Origin: Syntrophus aciditrophicus
Lineage (GTDB): Bacteria > Desulfobacterota > Syntrophia > Syntrophales > UBA8958
Direction of reading: 5' to 3'
Length of the DNA stretch: 40,959 nucleotides
Assembly: GCA_020718905.1 (NCBI GenBank)
Contig: DYRD01000015.1
Location: 1 to 40,959 of the forward strand
Shown: in pieces, positions 36,830-40,959 of the stretch
Numbering within the stretch: position 1 is the stretch's first letter
Layout: each line of letters starts with the position of its first letter
Position numbers and translations under genes: made by a program
The notes under the pieces: model-generated
Seen by the model: the letters and a program-made list of their open reading frames with translations, nothing else
Told to the model about the DNA's origin: nothing
Database searches by the model: none

Positions 36830-36858
36830 ATACTATTATGGACAGGGCCGTTTGTCAA
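36830..36858 (-). promoter_or_regulatory. Candidate promoter of the phaE-phaC-GAF-maoC operon
   Basis: TTGACA (36853-36858) and TAGTAT (36830-36835) on the minus strand with 17-base spacing, about 85 bases before the phaE start. Perfect -35, four of six at -10. Confidence 0.45.
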
Positions 36859-36900
36859 TAGGGAAATGATCGTCATTGGGGGAGATTACTCCTGTAGGAG

Positions 36901-37365
36901 CTATTCCCAGGGCATCCCGGGAAAGGTCTCATGAAGGGAATGATCGTCTTCCACAAGACGGTAATTAAGGTCATTAAATGTCCCCTCGGCAACCGCCCGG
37001 ACTTTGCCGGGAGGGACCACATCATCCCGGCGGCCATGATAGAGGTGGACGGGGATGGTCAATACCTGCCCTGCATACGGTTTAAATTCTTCAAGATTAA
37101 TGGCCGGGGCCAGGAGGATAAGGCGGCGGACCTTTTCCGGATGGCGACAGGCGTAAATAGCTGCCATCAGGCCGCCGTAACTGGAGCCGACAAGCATTAG
37201 CTTGTCTTTTCCCGCCAGGTCGGCCTCCAGTTTTTCCATGCGTGCCTCCAAATTTCCGGGGTAATCCTCGATAATCATCTCGGGATAACGCCCCCGAAAG
37301 TATCTTCCTTTCGTACCCTGGCTGGTGCTTTCCAACCCGTGAATAAAAACCCTGATCGCCGTCAT
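36901..37365 (-). CDS. Small alpha/beta-hydrolase (YqiA-like esterase)
   Basis: 154 residues. Starts VFIHGLESTSQGTKG; nucleophile Ser62 in VGSSYGGLMA; Asp in YHGRRDDVVPP; His in VEDDHSLHE. Short esterases of this UPF0227/YqiA type act on small acyl esters; in a PHA locus it might release oligomers, but nothing in the sequence shows that. ATG at 37365 with AGGAGG six bases upstream. Ends in TAG about 155 bases before the phaE start on the same strand, so it may be transcribed separately. Confidence 0.82.
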   Translation of the reverse strand: MTAIRVFIHGLESTSQGTKGRYFRGRYPEMIIEDYPGNLEARMEKLEADLAGKDKLMLVGSSYGGLMAAIYACRHPEKVRRLILLAPAINLEEFKPYAGQVLTIPVHLYHGRRDDVVPPGKVRAVAEGTFNDLNYRLVEDDHSLHETFPGMPWE

Positions 37366-37393
37366 AAGTGTCCTCCTAGCCCCCTTAAGTTCC

Positions 37394-37505
37394 GACGCCT
37401 TCGCGAAAAGTCCGGCAGTTGCCCCCTCCTAAAAGTCCCGATCCTCCCCCGGTGCCGGGGGAGGATCGGGACGGGGGCGAAAATGAGTGCTTTTGCGAAT
37501 TTGTC
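37394..37505. repeat. Nested inverted repeat with long hairpin
   Basis: Outer imperfect inverted ends (GACGCCTTCGCGAAAAG at 37394-37410 against 37489-37505). Inner near-perfect 18-bp arms (37435-37452 and 37455-37472) with only two bases between them, and a further GCCCCC/GGGGGC pair. No T run, so not a standard terminator. Lies in the 262-base gap between the divergent esterase and DUF1015 genes. Confidence 0.6.
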
Positions 37506-37627
37506 AATGCTGACACGGCTATTGTACGTTAGGTTTTCCTTTCCTGTCCAGCGGTGATTTCCTTCCCGTTGATTTAAGGAGGGGACTGTGATAGAAACCC
37601 GCCATATCCCATTTGAAAGGTTTTATC

Positions 37628-38853
37628 ATGGCACGCATCGCCCCCTTCCGGGCTCTCCGGCCTTACCGTCAATACGCGCAGGCAGTCGCCGCGCCTCCCT
37701 ATGATGTCGTCAATGTCGAGGAGGCCAGGGCGCTGGCCGGCGATAACCCCCTGAGCTTTCTCCATGTGGAAAAATCGGAGATCGACCTGCAGGAATATCC
37801 CCAGGTTGAAGAACAGGCCATCTTCCGGACCGCCGCGATGAACCTCCGGAAACTAAAGGGAGACAATATCCTGTTCCAGGACCCGGCGCCCTGTTTTTAC
37901 GTCTATGCCCAGCAGATGGGAGGGCATCGCCAGTATGGGATCGTCGCGGGGGTCAGCGTCCGGGAATATGAGCAGGGACTGATCAAAAAGCACGAAGACA
38001 CCCGGGCGGACAAGGAGCGGGAGCGGATCAACCATGTGGATGCCGTCAATGCCCAAACGGGCCCCGTTTTTATCACGTATAGAAAGAGGGAGATCATCGA
38101 CGGCATCGTTGCGGCGATCGCTCAGACCCCGCCGGAATACGCCTTCGTCGCCTCCGACGGCATTACCCATGAGGCCTGGGTCGTGTCCGATGGGGATACC
38201 ATCGGGCAATTGACCGCGGCTTTTGCCGCGGTTCCAACGCTCTACATCGCCGACGGTCACCACCGGGCCGCGGCGTCGGCCTCCGTCGCCCGCATGCGGC
38301 GGGAAAAGGACCCCCATCCCTCCGCAGCCAGGGATTATGAAACCTTTCTGGCCGTCCTCTTTCCCCACGACCAGATCCGGATCATGGATTATAACCGGGC
38401 GGTCAAAGACCTGAATGGGCTGGGAACAGTGGATTATCTGGCCAGGATTTCGCAATTACCGATGGCTTCGCGGACCGCTCGCCAAAGAGAATGCATGATT
38501 TCGGAATGTATCTCGACGGAAAGTGGCGGCGCCTCATCTTTAAGGGAGAGTTAGGGGCAAAAGATCCGGTGCGCTCCCTCGATGTCTCGCTCCTCCAGGA
38601 ATATCTCCTCGGCCCCGTGCTTGGCATTGCCGATCCGCGCACGGACAAACGCATCGACTTCATCGGCGGCATCCGGGGAATGGGGGAACTGGAGCGCCTT
38701 GTCGATGCGGGCCGCTTTGCCGTCGCCTTCTCCCTGTGTCCCACGACGCTTCCCGAGCTTATGGACGTGGCCGACGCCGGACTGGTCATGCCCCCCAAGT
38801 CGACGTGGTTTGAACCGAAGCTCCGGAGCGGCCTTTTCGTCCATCTGATCTAA
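37628..38853 (+). CDS. DUF1015 family protein, frameshifted
   Basis: About 408 residues. Opens RIAPFRALRPYRQYAQAVAAPPYDVV, with FLHVEKSEIDL, the family motif IADGHHRAAASASVAR, and after a frameshift DFGMYLDGKWRRLIFK, then FSLCPTTLPELMDVADAGLVMPPKSTWFEPK to the end, all standard for DUF1015 (SerC-like HTH family, function not established). One base is missing at about 38446-38456, between ARIS and AITDGFADRS. Start ATG at 37628 with GAAAGG upstream; a longer frame from TTG 37613 would cover that site. RNA polymerase would pass straight into the methyltransferase gene. Confidence 0.86.
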
Positions 38854-38868
38854 AAGGAGAAAAGAAAA

Positions 38869-39648
38869 GTTAACAGCGAAGCTAACGGCGTCATCCGGAA
38901 CGGGGAAAGGGCAGACGACATCCTGGATGGCCGCTTCCGGGTCATCCAGAAAAAAACGGGGCATCGCTTTTCCCTGGACGCCTTCCTCCTGGCCCATTTT
39001 GTCCGCATGAAGAAGTGGGCTTCCCTCCTGGACCTGGGAACGGGGAGCGCCGTGATTCCCCTGCTCCTGTACCATCGCTGGGGATGCTCCCGGATGGCGG
39101 GCATGGAAATCCAACCCGAACTCGCCGATATGGCCGGAAGAACTTTGGCCCTGAACGGATTGTCCCATCAGATCGAGATTATCGAGGGCGATATCCGTGC
39201 CATCGCCCAACTCCTCCCCCCCAGCTCCTTTGACACCGTCACCTTTAACCCCCCCTACGGAAAGCCGCAGTCGGGAAGGATCAATCCCCTTCCCGAGAAG
39301 GCCCAGGCCCGGCACGAGCTTCACGGCGCCGTCGGGGATTTTCTCCGGGCCGCCGTCTATGCCGTTCGCCCGCGCGGGCGGATTTTCCTGATCTATCCGG
39401 CCCGCCGTCTGGCGGAGCTGATTTTCCAGATGCGGAGTTGCCGGGTGGAACCGAAGCGCTTGCGGATCGTCCATTCCCGGGCCGATATGGAGGGGGAATT
39501 TGTTTTAATGGAGGGCATCGTCGGGGGTGGGGAGGAATTGGCGGTCTTGCCGCCCTTGATCATCTATGGAGAGAACGGCGCCTATACCGAGGCGATGGAG
39601 GAGGTCTTCAGCGACCTTTGCGTCGCTGAAGAAACCGGCGCCGGCTGA
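38869..39648 (+). CDS. TrmN6-like tRNA(1)(Val) A37 N6-methyltransferase
   Basis: About 259 residues. Family start ADDILDGRFRVIQKKTGHRFSLDAFLLAHFV precedes the first ATG (39007), so the true start must be upstream. AAAAGGAGA is placed 8 bases before 38869, but the codon there is GTT; no ATG, GTG or TTG exists in this frame before 39007. A single base error (GTG or ATG) or a non-standard start is likely. SAM motif LLDLGTGSAVIPLLL and the N6-adenine catalytic motif FNPPYGKPQSG are intact. Follows DUF1015 by 15 bases. Its end overlaps the DciA gene tail to tail by 41 bases. Confidence 0.83.
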   Translation, partial: VNSEANGVIRNGERADDILDGRFRVIQKKTGHRFSLDAFLLAHFVRMKKWASLLDLGTGSAVIPLLLYHRWGCSRMAGMEIQPELADMAGRTLALNGLSHQIEIIEGDIRAIAQLLPPSSFDTVTFNPPYGKPQSGRINPLPEKAQARHELHGAVGDFLRAAVYAVRPRGRIFLIYPARRLAELIFQMRSCRVEPKRLRIVHSRADMEGEFVLMEGIVGGGEELAVLPPLIIYGENGAYTEAMEEVFSDLCVAEETGAG

Positions 39649-40117
39649 TTTCCCTGAGCATTACCCGCTGCAGGATCTCCTTCAGCTCGGGATCGCTGAT
39701 GGCCGCAAGGCTCTCCGCCATGAGGCGTTCATCCCGTTCCTCGAGGAACGACGTCCATGTGGATAAAGTAACGACGGCAGCGTTTTCGGCATGGTTTGCC
39801 GGGACTTCGCCGATGGAAAAATTCAGTTTCTCGACGTTTCCTGCTCCATAGAGGCTGTTGACCTTCTGGATGATCTCTTTCTTCAGGAACTGAAGCTGGT
39901 GCATCCAGACGGAAGAGGCCACCTTGACGTGCAGGACGCCCCTCCTGATCTGGTCCGGCAGGGTCTGGGCGGCAATCTGGGGACCCACCGCTTCACCCCA
40001 TACCCGGCGCAGGGAGGTGCTGGCCCCGGCAACGGGAATCCCCTGCTTTTTCATGATTTTCTGAAGAATATCAGCAATCGGTTGGGGTTTGAATTGGGGA
40101 CGGCGGCGCGGAGTCAT
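39608..40117 (-). CDS. DciA/DUF721 family protein
   Basis: 169 residues. DUF721 domain in the first 100 (PIADILQKIMKKQGI, then VWGEAVGPQIAAQTLPDQIRRGVLHVKVASSVWMHQLQFLKKEII), matching DciA, which loads the replicative helicase in many bacteria. The last 60 residues are a charged, Arg-rich tail. Family membership is plain; the helicase-loader role is from family knowledge. ATG at 40117. Convergent with the methyltransferase gene, overlapping by 41 bases. Confidence 0.85.
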   Translation of the reverse strand: MTPRRRPQFKPQPIADILQKIMKKQGIPVAGASTSLRRVWGEAVGPQIAAQTLPDQIRRGVLHVKVASSVWMHQLQFLKKEIIQKVNSLYGAGNVEKLNFSIGEVPANHAENAAVVTLSTWTSFLEERDERLMAESLAAISDPELKEILQRVMLREISRRRFLQRRKGR

Positions 40118-40216
40118 ACCTTTTTCCCTTAGCTCCGGTGTTCAGGATGGGGTTGCGTATTTTGTTCGTTCACGGTACCATGACCTGCAAATTTTGACTG
40201 CCTCAATATTTCTTAG

Positions 40217-40576
<360 letters not shown>

Positions 40577-40959
40577 TCACAGGATCTTGCGTAGTTCCTT
40601 TACAAAGGCAGCATAGGTCTCGCGGCCAAAGAGGACGAAACGGATCAGTTCAATGTCTTCGTGCTCCCCCAGGTAATCCACCGCCGTTTTCAGGGCGATA
40701 TGGGCGGCCTCGGCCAAGGGGTAACTGTAGACCCCCGTGCTGATGGCGGGAAAGGCGATGCTCCTTACTCTCCTGGCGGAGGCGAGCTTCAGGCTCTCCA
40801 AATAAGCGCTCCGCAATAGATCCGCCTCTCCTGCCGTGCCTCCCCGGTAGACCGGTCCGACGGTATGGATGACATACCTTGCCTTCAGGGCTCCTCCGGA
40901 GGTGATGACCGCCTGACCGGTGGGACAACCGCCGATCTTGCGGCATTCATCCATGATGG
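40577..40959 (-). CDS. Macro-domain ADP-ribose hydrolase, 5' end cut by the window
   Basis: C-terminal 127 residues of a macro domain (YmdB/MacroD type). GGCPTGQAVITSGGALKA with the binding loops VIHTVGPVYRGG and IAFPAISTGVYSYPLAEAA are present; the start and first strand lie beyond the window end. Such proteins remove ADP-ribose or O-acetyl-ADP-ribose. The frame is open to the window edge. Confidence 0.9.
   Translation of the reverse strand, partial: IMDECRKIGGCPTGQAVITSGGALKARYVIHTVGPVYRGGTAGEADLLRSAYLESLKLASARRVRSIAFPAISTGVYSYPLAEAAHIALKTAVDYLGEHEDIELIRFVLFGRETYAAFVKELRKIL

Noticed and set aside
37435-37472. Hairpin read as a Rho-independent terminator
   Set aside because: No T run on either side, and it lies between two divergent genes rather than after a stop codon.

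Overview
The window looks like a chromosomal segment of an anaerobic deltaproteobacterium (Desulfobacterota, Syntrophus/Smithella-like). This is inferred from gene content: class III polyhydroxyalkanoate (PHA) synthase genes, an acetate kinase/PduL route, an acetyl-CoA hydrolase/transferase, a NIL-domain ferredoxin, and the mtaB-rnc-radical SAM-era cluster. No rRNA, tRNA, CRISPR array, transposase or phage gene was seen.

Layout. 1-2430: the 5' part of an acetyl-CoA hydrolase/transferase gene (minus), divergent from a VWA-OmpA lipoprotein gene. 2436-19045: a long run of minus-strand genes. In transcription order these are an AI-2E-family permease, FabI, a tripartite RND efflux operon, a cNMP-domain/acetate kinase/PduL fusion, a DUF3141 PhaC-like protein, and an Mla-type lipid transport operon (mlaE, mlaF, mlaD, pqiC-like). 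19280-22853: a second MCE system, pqiA-pqiA-pqiB-pqiC, with overlapping genes. 22857-24441: two small exported proteins (EF-hand and repeat protein) and a short repeat. 24443-28399: mtaB-rnc-radical SAM-era. 28537-36858: a PHA island with phaR, a NIL ferredoxin, two phasin-like genes, a PhaC-like and a PhaE-like gene on one side, and phaE-phaC-GAF-maoC on the other. The two arms converge on an inverted-repeat element. 36901-40959: an esterase, DUF1015, a TrmN6-like methyltransferase, DciA/DUF721, MoaE-like, and a macro-domain gene cut by the window edge.

How it fits together. PhaR, the phasin-like proteins, PhaE/PhaC, MaoC (R-specific hydratase) and FabI cover carbon storage and acyl metabolism. 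The AckA-PduL fusion and the acetyl-CoA hydrolase give two routes between acetyl-CoA and acetate. Two independent MCE lipid carriers and the VWA-OmpA lipoprotein serve the envelope.

Caution. About 20 frameshifts or in-frame stops interrupt otherwise well-conserved genes. Many are in homopolymers (C9, T9, G8, G7) and look like base-calling or assembly errors. Others are not homopolymeric (a 4-bp CAAT duplication and several TAG codons) and could be real. Entries marked frameshifted are given the full reconstructed extent.
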